Below are positions 44,101-52,216 of a stretch of 64,000 bases of DNA, one piece after another. The notes beneath the pieces are model-generated. The model made no database searches and had not been told where the DNA came from. It saw nothing but the letters and a program-made list of their open reading frames with translations. This DNA comes from Dyadobacter jiangsuensis (GTDB lineage: Bacteria > Bacteroidota > Bacteroidia > Cytophagales > Spirosomataceae). How positions within the stretch are numbered: position 1 is the stretch's first letter; each line of letters starts with the position of its first letter. Position numbers and translations under genes: made by a program. The stretch spans positions 62,001-126,000 of the forward strand of contig NZ_PYAS01000004.1 in NCBI RefSeq assembly GCF_003014695.1. Direction: 5' to 3'.

Positions 44101-45520
44101 CCCAATTCTGACCTACATCCGACGACTCTATCAGCGGCGGATTCAGCACCACAAAATGGATGTTTCCCTGGTTGAAAGAGTAGTAACCCTTTTTGTTATA
44201 CGTCGGCTCTCCTCCAAACTGCGCACTGTCGGGATGCGCGAAAGTGGAAAAGCTTGCTGCGGATTGTTTATGGTAGGCTTTGCGGATGGGGACTTTTGTT
44301 CCGTTTTTGTTTACGTAGTTATCGTCCGGATCATAGTCATGGTTGCCGATAACGGTCCATGAGGGGATATGTGACAGCAGTTGCTTGTCGTTGGGTCTGT
44401 TATAGAATTTAAACAAAGTAGTATCCAATGCGGCTTGAAGGCCTTCAAAAGGAGAAACATTCGAATTATCACCCAGGAATATAATCCCGTCTACGTCCGG
44501 GTTATTTCGGGCGTTCAGATAGGCCAGGTAAGCGTCGCGTACCTTATAGGGCCTTGGGTTCTGGCTCTTACCCGCCCCTGAATCCCCAAGCAGCCAGAAG
44601 CGCCTCGTTCGGGTGGTATCCGAAGGGTCGGGTTGGGTGTGGAAATAGTTGACCGCCGGATTGTACTGCAACTGCCTGAATTCATACCCCACGTAATACC
44701 CCACGCTGTAATAATACCGGGTATCCGGCGTCAGATTCAGCAGCGTAACCATGTGGAGCGTGTCGCTTTTGGAGACAGTTATTTCCTTATAAATTTCCAG
44801 GTCAGGATTGGAGCTGTACCGCACGGTCGCACCAGTGGGGATATTGGTATACCAGCAGATTGTTACGCGGTTATGCGAAGCGAGTTGCAGATAGGGATAA
44901 CGGAATAACGTGGTGGTTTGACCTTCCAGCTGCGCGTCGAAATAAATGTCAGAGCTCGTCTCTCCGGTTTGGTGAAGCTCAACGGCGATGGTGTTGGTCC
45001 CGTTTTGGATAAGGCTGGTGGAAAGTACGGTATCAATGGTGTAGAGCGGAGTGCCCACGGGGGATCCGGCATAGCCGGCCCGGTAAGGGGTCATGTTCTT
45101 TCTGGCTACCTCCACGCCACCGATGTAAATCACAATACCGTCGTCGAGTGTCGCTCGCAGGCGCAAGCGTCCATATTGCGATACGTTGCTGACAGTGAAG
45201 TTCTTTCGGAAATAAAACACCGGATAATTGGGGGTGGTGTTATTGAGGCCGCGTTGGAGCGTCGTGTTATAGGTGTAGCCGGCGTTGCTGCCGAATCCGA
45301 ACGGCGCCTTGGCGCTGGCCCAGCTTCCGTCGTTGAAACCAGGGGCTGCCCAGCCCGTATTACTTTGTACCTCGCCGTTTTGTACGTATTTCCAGTCCGA
45401 TTGATAGGAGACGATCACTTGCGCCGGTGCCCGGCCTGTGATCAATATGAGCATCCAAATCACGAGTCGTCCGGCAGCCATATGCCTCCGGGTTCCCTGA
45501 TGAGCGGGTTTCGTTTCCAT
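41153..45520 (-). CDS. Large secreted metallophosphatase with Ig-like modules and T9SS domain
   Basis: This 1455-residue protein has a signal segment (about 18-34), a beta-sandwich region (about 38-200), a fibronectin/purple-acid-phosphatase N-domain (about 205-295), and a calcineurin-type metallophosphoesterase domain with GDSG at 312-315, GDN at 350-352, GNHD at 392-395, His527 and SHTHAYER with His568/His570. All metal-ligand blocks are present. Behind this come a further beta-sandwich region (about 740-930), two cysteine-marked Ig-like module pairs, and a T9SS sorting domain (AYPNPSTQKLTL). It should release phosphate from esters outside the cell, but the substrate is open. The alternative start ATG at residue 14 gives a shorter signal peptide. 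Confidence 0.9.
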   Translation of the reverse strand: METKPAHQGTRRHMAAGRLVIWMLILITGRAPAQVIVSYQSDWKYVQNGEVQSNTGWAAPGFNDGSWASAKAPFGFGSNAGYTYNTTLQRGLNNTTPNYPVFYFRKNFTVSNVSQYGRLRLRATLDDGIVIYIGGVEVARKNMTPYRAGYAGSPVGTPLYTIDTVLSTSLIQNGTNTIAVELHQTGETSSDIYFDAQLEGQTTTLFRYPYLQLASHNRVTICWYTNIPTGATVRYSSNPDLEIYKEITVSKSDTLHMVTLLNLTPDTRYYYSVGYYVGYEFRQLQYNPAVNYFHTQPDPSDTTRTRRFWLLGDSGAGKSQNPRPYKVRDAYLAYLNARNNPDVDGIIFLGDNSNVSPFEGLQAALDTTLFKFYNRPNDKQLLSHIPSWTVIGNHDYDPDDNYVNKNGTKVPIRKAYHKQSAASFSTFAHPDSAQFGGEPTYNKKGYYSFNQGNIHFVVLNPPLIESSDVGQNWERRFQTTSYFDVFSKNSIALDDSTNSAIDMLPQVQWLVKDLKANKQKWTVVTFHLPPFSTIGHFPTEYDMKRVQEKLLPILETPEYHVDALIVSHTHAYERAGMIRKKTGQQTRTSDYTQTGGLSGNGNLGRYPATKPYTKTNNETAYTYILSGSAGRGWVNPNNSSEVDGGYTNSSDIKHPSTSNPPLDNLTGDNTTDFYHKLGGSVELVFQQNRLDVKFIKESDTSPMYTIADSFVVMKDVGVKKTITVQNGGDAVKLTASWVGSYNWYSAQQPSQLLASGIRDLSVGPASSSTFYVKDQNGYLADTFIVNVTNPKPVVVGDTLIPYKSQWLYPLLAGIISRETKLDKLCIAPWTFSAPPFEMPAQAPIGVGHNDEAHQLSISLIEKVVIPAERLWFRRSFILNGSAQTYASFKLTLLRDKNLSGRKSYIASLQSLLINGQAAEITATTSKDVANGREEVTYTLSNKGFAYGINYLLVSYYLTPAGGFAYPINAATDPFTFDAQLISTPLTLAPPPITKQFKLGTVASAPQDCAGDTVSVQFTAAGNESGFPIIYEARLVTASGDIPIGEGAASPIIGTLPGNLARGNYPVKVATKNAFMAEQQGPAILINEPAGATILPAPADTVWKGEKIAVPVHFTGTGPWQYILPDSTAGTSAVADTILQTKTRASGPYALRSVRNGCGSGQISGSVEITVKEPVLAAGKPVRLTFTPRKTALCNGDSISISYAVTGPDKQRTYTAEISDVYGDFAKPTTLASSTANPLIARLPVSLMEGDQYRIRIRPNDPDVDFTLTPSEQVILRKTAEAEFSLSKMAVYEGEELKLDLLLGGTLPVAYYLRYGTDTFFGDSNDPVIERTFNLSQTTVFSLDSVRNVCGYGTVGGSRTVTVSLVVGVDPLLSKDIIAYPNPSTQKLTLKSKRPWQKNVPWRIVSSNGQLIRNGTVTTASGTPLEIDVSLLPSGLYVLELGHGTPQSSTWRIVKK

Positions 45521-45676
45521 AATGATCTGAATTGAGGGTTGTTACGGTTTAATTTACAGTTTTATTTGTAGAAAAACTATGATAAAAACCAGTATTCTTT
45601 TCAAACGTCCGGCACGCTTATTGATAGCAGTTTGTTGGGCCGCAGGCCGCGCAGATCATCCATTACAACGTTATCT

Positions 45677-46840
45677 ATGGGATTATTTTTTAAAAGTCGC
45701 AAAGATGCCCCCGCACCCGGATTGCCCGAATGGCTTACGGTGCGGGACGGCTTTCCATTTTACATCAAAGCGCCGATGGTGCTCATCGGACTTTACCTGT
45801 TTTTTTACATTCTTAACCTCTTGCAAGAGATCATTGTCCCGTTCGCTTTCGCCGGGCTGATCGCCGTGCTGCTCAACCCGGTTTACAACCGTTTTCAGAA
45901 ATGGAAGTTCAACAAGATTGTAGCCATCGTGCTTACGATTTTTATTGCCGTTCTCGTGGTGGCCGGGATTATGTTTTTCCTTTCGTCGCAGATTGTGCAG
46001 TTCGGCGATATGATTCCCCAGCTGGAAAAAAAGTCGATAAAACTGTTGGGGAATTTGCAGGAATGGCTTTCATCCACATTCGGTATTTCGACCGAAAAAC
46101 AAATGAACATGCTCGACGAGGCGATCAATAACAGCCGGACGTACGTGGGCAAGACAGTAAACACAGTTTTTGGAATAATCAGCTTTTTTGTACTCATACC
46201 GCTTTATATATTCCTGTTGCTGTTTTATAAGCCATTGATCCTCAATTTTATATTTGAGGTTTTTGATGAGAATAACTCTGAGCAGGTAGCTGAAATCTTG
46301 CAGGAAACGAAGGGTGCAGTGCAAAGCTATATTGTGGGGCTGATGATCGAAACGACGATCGTTGCGACGCTGAACTCGATCGCATTGCTGATCCTGGGTG
46401 TACCGTACGCGCTGCTGTTGGGCGTAATTGGCGCGATCCTGAACCTGATTCCTTACATCGGCGGCATTATTGCCATTGCATTGCCCGTATTGATTTCGTT
46501 TATTACCAAGGACGGATATACCACACCGTTATTGATCATCGGCGCCTACACGGTGATCCAGTTTCTGGATAACAACATCATCGTGCCTCGTGTAGTGTCT
46601 TCCAAAGTATCGGTCAACGCATTGATTTCCATTTTGGTAGTGCTCCTGGGCGGCACGCTCTGGGGGGTAAGCGGGATGTTCCTGTCGATCCCGTTTGTAG
46701 CGGTTTTGAAAATCATTTTCGACCGGATCGACGAACTGAAACCATGGGGTAAATTGCTGGGCGATACGATGCCCGACGATCCGCCTGCGAAGGTGGTGAA
46801 TCCCAGCGAGGCGGAGGATAAGGAAAGGACATTGTTCTGA
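45677..46840 (+). CDS. AI-2E family transporter (putative permease)
   Basis: The 387-residue membrane protein has about eight helices with the family layout: two helices near the start (IKAPMVLIGLYLFFYIL and VPFAFAGLIAVLLNPVY), a third at VAIVLTIFIAVLVVAGIMFF, a periplasmic region, then the conserved GVPYALLLGVIGAILNLIPYIGGIIA and a VVLLGGTLWGVSGMFLSIPF. Characterised members export AI-2 or act as ion/H+ antiporters; the real substrate is uncertain in most cases. ATG at 45677 is chosen, since the upstream part of the frame is Arg-rich and not conserved. It is divergent from the metallophosphatase gene. Confidence 0.9.
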   Translation: MGLFFKSRKDAPAPGLPEWLTVRDGFPFYIKAPMVLIGLYLFFYILNLLQEIIVPFAFAGLIAVLLNPVYNRFQKWKFNKIVAIVLTIFIAVLVVAGIMFFLSSQIVQFGDMIPQLEKKSIKLLGNLQEWLSSTFGISTEKQMNMLDEAINNSRTYVGKTVNTVFGIISFFVLIPLYIFLLLFYKPLILNFIFEVFDENNSEQVAEILQETKGAVQSYIVGLMIETTIVATLNSIALLILGVPYALLLGVIGAILNLIPYIGGIIAIALPVLISFITKDGYTTPLLIIGAYTVIQFLDNNIIVPRVVSSKVSVNALISILVVLLGGTLWGVSGMFLSIPFVAVLKIIFDRIDELKPWGKLLGDTMPDDPPAKVVNPSEAEDKERTLF

Positions 46841-46885
46841 AAACAAACAGGCAGGTATTCGAGCGAATGCCTGCCTGTTTGTTTT
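46840..46885. terminator. Long bidirectional terminator
   Basis: A 20-bp stem (46841-46860 with 46865-46884, one G-U) encloses a 4-base loop (GAGC) and has A and T runs on the outside. It serves both the AI-2E gene and the convergent ScyD-like gene. Confidence 0.88.
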
Positions 46886-46902
46886 GAAATTTATAATGTA
46901 AA

Positions 46903-47916
46903 TCAAAAATCCAGTTTTTTGATCGTTCCATCACCGAGGCTCAGCACGTAGAAAGTACGATCGCCCCAGCGTTTGATATCGGTTGGTCTGTCAAGCCCGG
47001 AGAACAGTACCGCACCATCTTCGTTCAGCACCGAACCGGTATTGGCTTTGAAACCCGGAGGATTGCCCGGACCACCCGGAGGCATGGTGAAGTCGGCGTA
47101 ATGCAGGAAGAGCGGCTTGTCGTTCGCGGTCAATACCACGTGCGTAAGCGTTGTAAAGCCCGATTTGTAAGGGACCATCACCCCGGAGGTATTCACCTTG
47201 TAAAGATTCGCCGAGCCCGGCGTGAAGGGGAAGCCGGTGAGGCTGCTCAGGACAAAGTGCGTACCATCAAATACAATGCCCGTCGGAACAGGGTCCCTGT
47301 TCGGGGCGATCGGTGGAAATGTGGTGAACAGTTCGAGGGCATGGGTGTCCTTATCACGCTTAATCACAGCATTTGCGCCGGCGTCCACGATGTAAAGATG
47401 TCCATCAGGCCCTTTCGTAAGCGCAAATGCATTGGAGTTATTGTCATAAGTGAGGTTCTTGGTTGCCACGAAAGCCCTGATGTTCTCGCTTGTGAGCGCG
47501 GCTTTGTCTTTGGGTAAACTGCCTCCCAGTACGCTTGCGACGTCGATGACATACAAAAGCCCTTCCACTCCATGCAGCAGATATAATGTGCCGTTGTCAT
47601 AATACAAATGGCTGATACCTTCAACGTTACCCTGGTTGAAGATTGATGTGAAATTGGTAACCACCTTTGTTTTGGCACCCTGGGGCGTGATCATTACGAG
47701 CGCACCGTCGTTATTGCCGCTACCGCCTTCGGTAACCCAGAAGCGCCCCTGGTCGTCGATGACCATTCCAATGGGCGCGCGCAGCTCGCTGACAAAGGGC
47801 GAAACGCTGAATTGGGTGGGCTCCGGAACGGGCTCACCGTGGTCGGTACAGGCGTCGATGGCGACCAGGCCTGCCATCAATGCAAATGCAATTAAAGAGA
47901 GGAAATGCTTTTTCAT
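46903..47916 (-). CDS. ScyD/ScyE-like beta-propeller lipoprotein
   Basis: The 337-residue protein (from ATG 47916) has a lipoprotein-type signal ending near AIDAC and an NHL-like six-bladed propeller, with repeating blocks such as GMVIDDQGRFWVTEGG, PDGHLYIVDAGANAVIK and RTFYVLSLGDGTIKKL. The opening FVSELRAPIGMVID and the ending fit the ScyD/ScyE family, which was named after scytonemin clusters but is widespread as exported proteins of unknown role. A longer frame from 47952 adds 12 residues before the signal and is less likely. A promoter-like box lies at 47969. Confidence 0.8.
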   Translation of the reverse strand: MKKHFLSLIAFALMAGLVAIDACTDHGEPVPEPTQFSVSPFVSELRAPIGMVIDDQGRFWVTEGGSGNNDGALVMITPQGAKTKVVTNFTSIFNQGNVEGISHLYYDNGTLYLLHGVEGLLYVIDVASVLGGSLPKDKAALTSENIRAFVATKNLTYDNNSNAFALTKGPDGHLYIVDAGANAVIKRDKDTHALELFTTFPPIAPNRDPVPTGIVFDGTHFVLSSLTGFPFTPGSANLYKVNTSGVMVPYKSGFTTLTHVVLTANDKPLFLHYADFTMPPGGPGNPPGFKANTGSVLNEDGAVLFSGLDRPTDIKRWGDRTFYVLSLGDGTIKKLDF

Positions 47917-47968
47917 CGCGGTTGAGTTTTGAGTGGATGTGCAGAAAAGCAATGGTAGAAGTTGTGGG

Positions 47969-47976
47969 CAAAAGTA
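47969..47976 (-). promoter_or_regulatory. -7 promoter box of the ScyD-like gene
   Basis: On the minus strand TACTTTTG fits TAnnTTTG, about 53 bases before the ATG at 47916. A -33 box is not evident. Confidence 0.38.
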
Positions 47977-48082
47977 GGAGTTTAACTTACTCTACTATTG
48001 TATAAATGCGTCATTATCAATGGAATTTAGTAAGCGGTAAAGTTTGTAACTTGCGATTTAAATATCCACCACCAAACCGCTC

Positions 48083-48661
48083 ATGAATCAGGACATTCGC
48101 CAGCCGTTACCGGCCGCTTATCTTTCCATTGACGAGGCTACCAAAGCCTCGGGTTTCACAATGGCTTCAGACATTTACACCTGCTCCTTGCTGAAAACCC
48201 TGGCCGCTTCCAAGCCCGGCGGTAAGTTCCTAGAACTCGGTACCGGCACGGGCCTGTCAACCGCCTGGGTACTGGACGGCATGGACGCGCATTCCACACT
48301 CGTATCGATTGATAACGACGCACGCTTCCTGGAAATCGCTGAAAATCACCTTGGCGGCGATCCGCGCCTGACACTTGTGCACACCGATGGCGAGGACTGG
48401 GTAAATGCGCACCTTGACCAACGATACGACTACATTTTTGCAGACACCTGGCACGGGAAATACCTCTTGCTGGATGAGGTGCTCAACATGCTCAAACCCG
48501 GCGCATTTTACATCATCGATGACATGCTTCCGCAGCCAAATTGGCCCGAAGGACACGATCAGAAAGCATTGAATCTCATCGAATACCTCGATTGCCGGCA
48601 GGATCTTTCGGTTACCAAGCAGGTGTGGGCGACAGGAATTATCCTCGCGGTCAAGCTCTGA
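48083..48661 (+). CDS. Class I SAM-dependent methyltransferase (O-methyltransferase-like)
   Basis: The 192-residue cytosolic enzyme has the SAM-binding motif I FLELGTGTGLSTAWVL at about residues 49-64, an acidic residue at the end of strand 2 (SIDND) and motif IV in DYIFADTWHGKY, followed by LKPGAFYIIDDMLP. The layout (helix before motif I and DTWHGKY with lid-like residues) resembles the O-methyltransferase family 3 / CmoM-free class; the acceptor is not indicated. It is monocistronic, with a short terminator at 48697. Confidence 0.82.
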   Translation: MNQDIRQPLPAAYLSIDEATKASGFTMASDIYTCSLLKTLAASKPGGKFLELGTGTGLSTAWVLDGMDAHSTLVSIDNDARFLEIAENHLGGDPRLTLVHTDGEDWVNAHLDQRYDYIFADTWHGKYLLLDEVLNMLKPGAFYIIDDMLPQPNWPEGHDQKALNLIEYLDCRQDLSVTKQVWATGIILAVKL

Positions 48662-48696
48662 GTGGTATCGTTCTTTCCAATCATTTCCTGAAATCG

Positions 48697-48733
48697 CCCT
48701 CTGGCACAACCGGAGGGTTATTTGTAACTTTTT
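48697..48733 (+). terminator. Terminator of the methyltransferase gene
   Basis: CCCTCTGG and CCGGAGGG pair (one G-U) around CACAA and lead into a T-rich stretch. Confidence 0.5.
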
Positions 48734-48840
48734 ATGGTTTGTGTAGGAGTAAATTAAGGGCTATGTGCGCTTGACTTTGATAATTGTAAGATGATCTTGT
48801 AATGATCAAAGATTAAGTACTAACCCTTAAATCTTAGCTT

Positions 48841-50028
48841 ATGTGCCAAAACCATGGAGTAGCTTACATCCGGCCCGGCGAGGTCGAAGTGCAGGAAATC
48901 GAGTATCCGAAACTCGCGTTGGGTAACCGCAAATGCGAGCACGGCGTAATCCTGAAAATTGTTTCCACCAACATTTGTGGCAGCGACCAGCATATGGTCC
49001 GTGGGCGCACCACCGCTCCGGCCGGTCTCGTGCTCGGGCATGAGATCACCGGGATTGTGATCGAAGCGGGCAGCGACGTCGAATTCATCAAAGTTGGCGA
49101 CCTGGTGTCGGTGCCTTTCAATATTGCCTGCGGGCGCTGCCGCAATTGCAAGGAAGGTAAAACCGGCATTTGCCTCAACGTAAACCCCGCGCGCCCGGGT
49201 GCTGCGTACGGGTATGTGGATATGGGCGGCTGGGTAGGCGGGCAAGCTGAGTACGTTATGGTACCCTATGCCGATTTCAACCTGCTGAAATTCCCCGACA
49301 AAGATCAGGGTATGGCCTATATCAAGGACCTGACCCTGCTTTCCGATATTTTCCCGACAGGCTATCATGGTGCTGTCACCGCCGGGGTAGGACCTGGCTC
49401 GATCGTATATGTAGCCGGCGCCGGCCCGGTCGGGCTGGCCTGCGCGGCATCGTGCCACCTGCTCGGAGCCGCCGTTGTGATCGTCGGGGATATGATTCCA
49501 GAACGCCTCGCACAGGCCGCTAGCTTCGGGTGTGAGGTGATTGACCTTACGAAGGACACGCCATTGGAGCAGGCCATTGCTGAAATCGTAGGCGTTCCCG
49601 AAGTGGATTGCTTCGTGGATTGCGTTGGTTTTGAAGCCCGTGGTCATGGCGCTCACGCCGTCGAAGAGCGCCCAGCCACCGTTCTCAACACCGCTATGGC
49701 CGTCACCCGTGCAGGTGGAGCTATCGGTATTCCGGGTCTGTATGTCACCGGCGATCCGGGTGCCAAAGACAAAGCTGCACAGGAAGGCAGCCTGAGCATC
49801 CGTATCGGTCTCGGCTGGGCGAAATCGCACTCATTCTATACCGGCCAATGCCCGGTCATGAAGTACCACCGCAACCTGATGAATGCGATTCTGTACGATA
49901 AAATCAAAATCGCCAAAGCCGTGAATGTGGAGGTGATCACCCTGCAAGATGCGCCGAGGGGTTACGCGGATTTCGACAAAGGCGCGGCGAAGAAGTTTGT
50001 AATTGACCCGCATGGGATGATTGTTTGA
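48841..50028 (+). CDS. fdhA: Glutathione-independent formaldehyde dehydrogenase (zinc, NAD)
   Basis: The 395-residue enzyme belongs to the zinc alcohol dehydrogenase family and matches the Pseudomonas-type formaldehyde dismutase/dehydrogenase subgroup. It oxidises formaldehyde to formate without glutathione, with tightly bound NAD. The catalytic zinc site is Cys46 in NICGSDQH and His67-Glu68 in GHEITG; the structural zinc has Cys97, Cys100, Cys103 and Cys111. The NAD fold shows VYVAGAGPVGLACA near residue 190, and the subgroup's long insert (the block VDCVGFEARGHG) is present. It is a single gene with a very strong terminator at 50046. Detoxification of aldehydes is the likely role; a related alcohol or aldehyde substrate is not excluded. 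Confidence 0.9.
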   Translation: MCQNHGVAYIRPGEVEVQEIEYPKLALGNRKCEHGVILKIVSTNICGSDQHMVRGRTTAPAGLVLGHEITGIVIEAGSDVEFIKVGDLVSVPFNIACGRCRNCKEGKTGICLNVNPARPGAAYGYVDMGGWVGGQAEYVMVPYADFNLLKFPDKDQGMAYIKDLTLLSDIFPTGYHGAVTAGVGPGSIVYVAGAGPVGLACAASCHLLGAAVVIVGDMIPERLAQAASFGCEVIDLTKDTPLEQAIAEIVGVPEVDCFVDCVGFEARGHGAHAVEERPATVLNTAMAVTRAGGAIGIPGLYVTGDPGAKDKAAQEGSLSIRIGLGWAKSHSFYTGQCPVMKYHRNLMNAILYDKIKIAKAVNVEVITLQDAPRGYADFDKGAAKKFVIDPHGMIV

Positions 50029-50045
50029 TTTGTAAGTGACAGTAA

Positions 50046-50094
50046 CGGCAGCGGCTCCCGAGCTTTTTTGATTCAGGAGCCGCTGCCGCTTTTT
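50046..50094 (+). terminator. Rho-independent terminator of fdhA
   Basis: CGGCAGCGGCTCC and GGAGCCGCTGCCG form a perfect 13-bp stem, followed by CTTTTT. The 17-base loop holds its own T-run. Confidence 0.88.
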
Positions 50095-50413
50095 AAAGTC
50101 GGATACTTACACGAAGCCAAACGATTCAAGCTCCACCACTCAAGAAGTTTCCAGACGAATGCCTATTGCATATCTTTTATTAAGCGTATATTGCTAGACG
50201 GCTGTTGGGACAAGCCCCATGAAAGTATCCGCCAGTTCACTTTACGTTCGTTTATTCGGTCTGCTCGCAGGTGGATAAAACCTGCATCGCTTTGTTCGGA
50301 ACCCTTCCAGCATAGGTCCGCGACATTTACGCTTTCCTCGTCCTGTACCGTATCATTCAATCAATCACAGTGAGACTGAGCGGTAAAAATCCCCTCCTCT
50401 AAAATCAGTTAAA
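50095..50413. other. Stretch without a recognisable gene
   Basis: About 320 bases. A 101-codon frame on the plus strand starts inside the fdhA terminator and has an unprotein-like composition, so I do not accept it. I see no repeat or strong promoter; the last part must hold the control region of the next gene. Confidence 0.5.
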
Positions 50414-50923
50414 ATGAAAGAAGTGTTACTCTTTTCGATAACGCTAACTGGCGTTATACCCTCGTTTGCACAGAAAGCAAACGAAATCATTGATATGGAG
50501 CATCCGGCGATTGCGCTGGTGAATGATTTTTTGGTAGCCGCGATCAGTGGCGATCCTGAAAAAATTGCGAGCTATTTAACAGACGATTTCATGTTCTACC
50601 ATGGTACCAGCGCCGCCAACTACGACCCCGGGATCGGGAAAGCACGGTTTGTCAGGCTTGTATATTGCCGTCAGCAGGAGTCGAATTGTTCTGCCATCGA
50701 ACCTTTCCCCAATCTGTATCCGGAAAGGGTCCAATATCTGGAAGATTATCGAAACCACGAAGTATGGGTGCAAACCTGGAATGTTCCCAGGGGAGTAAAC
50801 AGAGCGACAGGAGTAAAATTGAATACGCCGGCTCCCCGCCTGTATAAAATATCCAAAGGGAACAAAATTAAGGTTATCATCAACTATACGCTGGTACATC
50901 GCAAGCATCTGATGGATTCGTAA
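50414..50923 (+). CDS. Secreted NTF2/SnoaL-like protein
   Basis: The 169-residue product has a signal peptide (LLFSITLTGVIPSFAQ). The remainder fits an NTF2-like cone: a first helix ALVNDFLVAAISGDPEKIASYLTDDF, a strand with FMFYHGT, and late strands VQTWNVPRG and NKIKVIINYTLVHR. Such folds serve as small enzymes or binding domains, and no catalytic residues can be named here. The gene is single, with no terminator that I can see. Its identity as an exported NTF2-like protein rests on the pattern only. Confidence 0.65.
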   Translation: MKEVLLFSITLTGVIPSFAQKANEIIDMEHPAIALVNDFLVAAISGDPEKIASYLTDDFMFYHGTSAANYDPGIGKARFVRLVYCRQQESNCSAIEPFPNLYPERVQYLEDYRNHEVWVQTWNVPRGVNRATGVKLNTPAPRLYKISKGNKIKVIINYTLVHRKHLMDS

Positions 50924-51013
50924 TGATGCCTGCATGATGTAATTGCTACACCCCCAAATGTTAAATGTTACCAAGTGATGCTCTGCACCTGTGGCGGCGG
51001 GCGCAGAGCACTT

Positions 51014-51907
51014 CTAAATCCACTGAAACGGATCCCCCGACGCTACGTGGGTTACCTTAATCCCTGAAATCTTCGGCTGTAACCATTCCACAAAATACTC
51101 CATCCCCGGCTCTTCGCTTACGGCGTGACCCAGCACGATTAATGCCATCTTGGAGCCTAACAACCGTCCGTCGCGGGCGTACTCTACGCCTTCCCATTCC
51201 GGCGTTTCGCCTACGATGAGCACGTCGGGATTTTCAGCAACCGCTACGGCTACCTGCCGTTGGCCGCCTGCCGCGCCCGGCATAATAGCGAGTTTAGAGC
51301 AGGATTTGCCCAGGTCGCCGATGACGCGAAGTTTTTGGATACCAAGCTTGCTTTTCAGGTGCTTTACCAGGTCGCCTAGTGTGGTGGCGGGGATAGTCAA
51401 TGCAGGAGATTCGTTTGTATAATACTGCGTCCAGCCGGCTTTTTTTACGACGCCGTAGCGGATCGCGTCCGGTTTCAGGGAATGGCAATAGTCGTGGAAA
51501 CGCCAGACGGCGATCTTGTGCTTTTCGAGCAGGGCCTGTTTCTTTCTGACGACTTCATTGCCTTTTACCCATTCCGGGTCGTCGCGGTGGTTGAAGAAAG
51601 TCGGTTCGTGGGCGATGATGAAGTTGGCTTTCAGTTTGGCGGCCTGTTCTATGACCGTAGCTGTGGCGAACATCGTGGTAACAATGCCGGTCACGGCCTG
51701 GTCGGTGCTGCCTGACTTAATTGTGTCAACTGTATCCGGGATCGGTTTCAGGTTGCCTTCTTTGAGGATCAGGTCGATGATCTGCTGGACGGTATATGCC
51801 TTAGGCGCCGCGCCGAAGAGCATTTCAGGCGTCAGGAATGCAAATGCGCCGGCGGATAATGCAGCCTGGCTAAGGAAGCGGCGGCGGTTTGTATCTGGTG
51901 TGGTCAT
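51014..51907 (-). CDS. Tat-exported Nif3-like dinuclear metal protein
   Basis: The 297-residue protein (from ATG 51907) begins with a Tat signal (NRRRFLSQAALSAGAFAFL). The mature part has the Nif3/YbgI metal-site pattern: IIAHEPTFFNH with the first His, RFHDYCHS, an acidic GETPEWEG, and GHAVSEEPGMEYFVEWL with the late His and Glu. Family members form hexamers with a di-metal centre, and their activity is poorly defined. A Tat signal is unusual, because most relatives are cytosolic; it implies that the folded metal-loaded protein is exported. A TTG at 51937 is an alternative start. The start codon touches an array of 10-base repeats (51911 onwards). Confidence 0.8.
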   Translation of the reverse strand: MTTPDTNRRRFLSQAALSAGAFAFLTPEMLFGAAPKAYTVQQIIDLILKEGNLKPIPDTVDTIKSGSTDQAVTGIVTTMFATATVIEQAAKLKANFIIAHEPTFFNHRDDPEWVKGNEVVRKKQALLEKHKIAVWRFHDYCHSLKPDAIRYGVVKKAGWTQYYTNESPALTIPATTLGDLVKHLKSKLGIQKLRVIGDLGKSCSKLAIMPGAAGGQRQVAVAVAENPDVLIVGETPEWEGVEYARDGRLLGSKMALIVLGHAVSEEPGMEYFVEWLQPKISGIKVTHVASGDPFQWI

Positions 51908-51910
51908 GGG

Positions 51911-52207
51911 TGGTAAGGAATGGTCAGGTGTGGTCAAGTTTAGTCAGCAATAGTCAGGTGTTGTCAAGTTCGGTCAGGTGTTGTCAGGAGTGGTCAGGTG
52001 TTGTCAGGAATGGTCAGGAATTGTCAAGTTTGGTCAGGTGTTGTCTGGAGTGGTCAGGTGTCGTCAGGAATGAATCACTGGAATTCGGATTTTACCCAAT
52101 ATAAAACAATAAATAACTATTTCTGATTACTCGTAACCACTCTTGACAATTCCTGACTACACTTGACAACTCCTGACCAAACTCAACCACACCTGACAAT
52201 TCCTGAC
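51911..52207. repeat. Inverted array of 10-bp repeats (element C)
   Basis: From about 51911 to 52070 the consensus T(G/T)GTCA(G/A)G(T/A)(G/A) repeats about 16 times with an exact period of 10 bases. After a spacer of about 60 AT-rich bases, seven units of the reverse complement (like TCCTGACAAT, ACTTGACAAC) follow from 52138 to 52207, again with a period of 10. The arms can fold back as a long hairpin. The array lies between the permease operon and the Nif3-like gene, both on the minus strand. Confidence 0.85.
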
Positions 52208-52216
52208 GAGGCCAGC

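Noticed and set aside
48820..49830. 336-codon frame on the minus strand
   Set aside because: Antisense to the formaldehyde dehydrogenase gene, whose zinc and NAD motifs leave no doubt.
50068..50373. 101-codon frame on the plus strand
   Set aside because: It starts inside the fdhA terminator, and the composition is not protein-like; no promoter or homology pattern.
51901..52207. CRISPR array
   Set aside because: The period is 10 bases without unique spacers, and one part is inverted; no cas genes are in the window.
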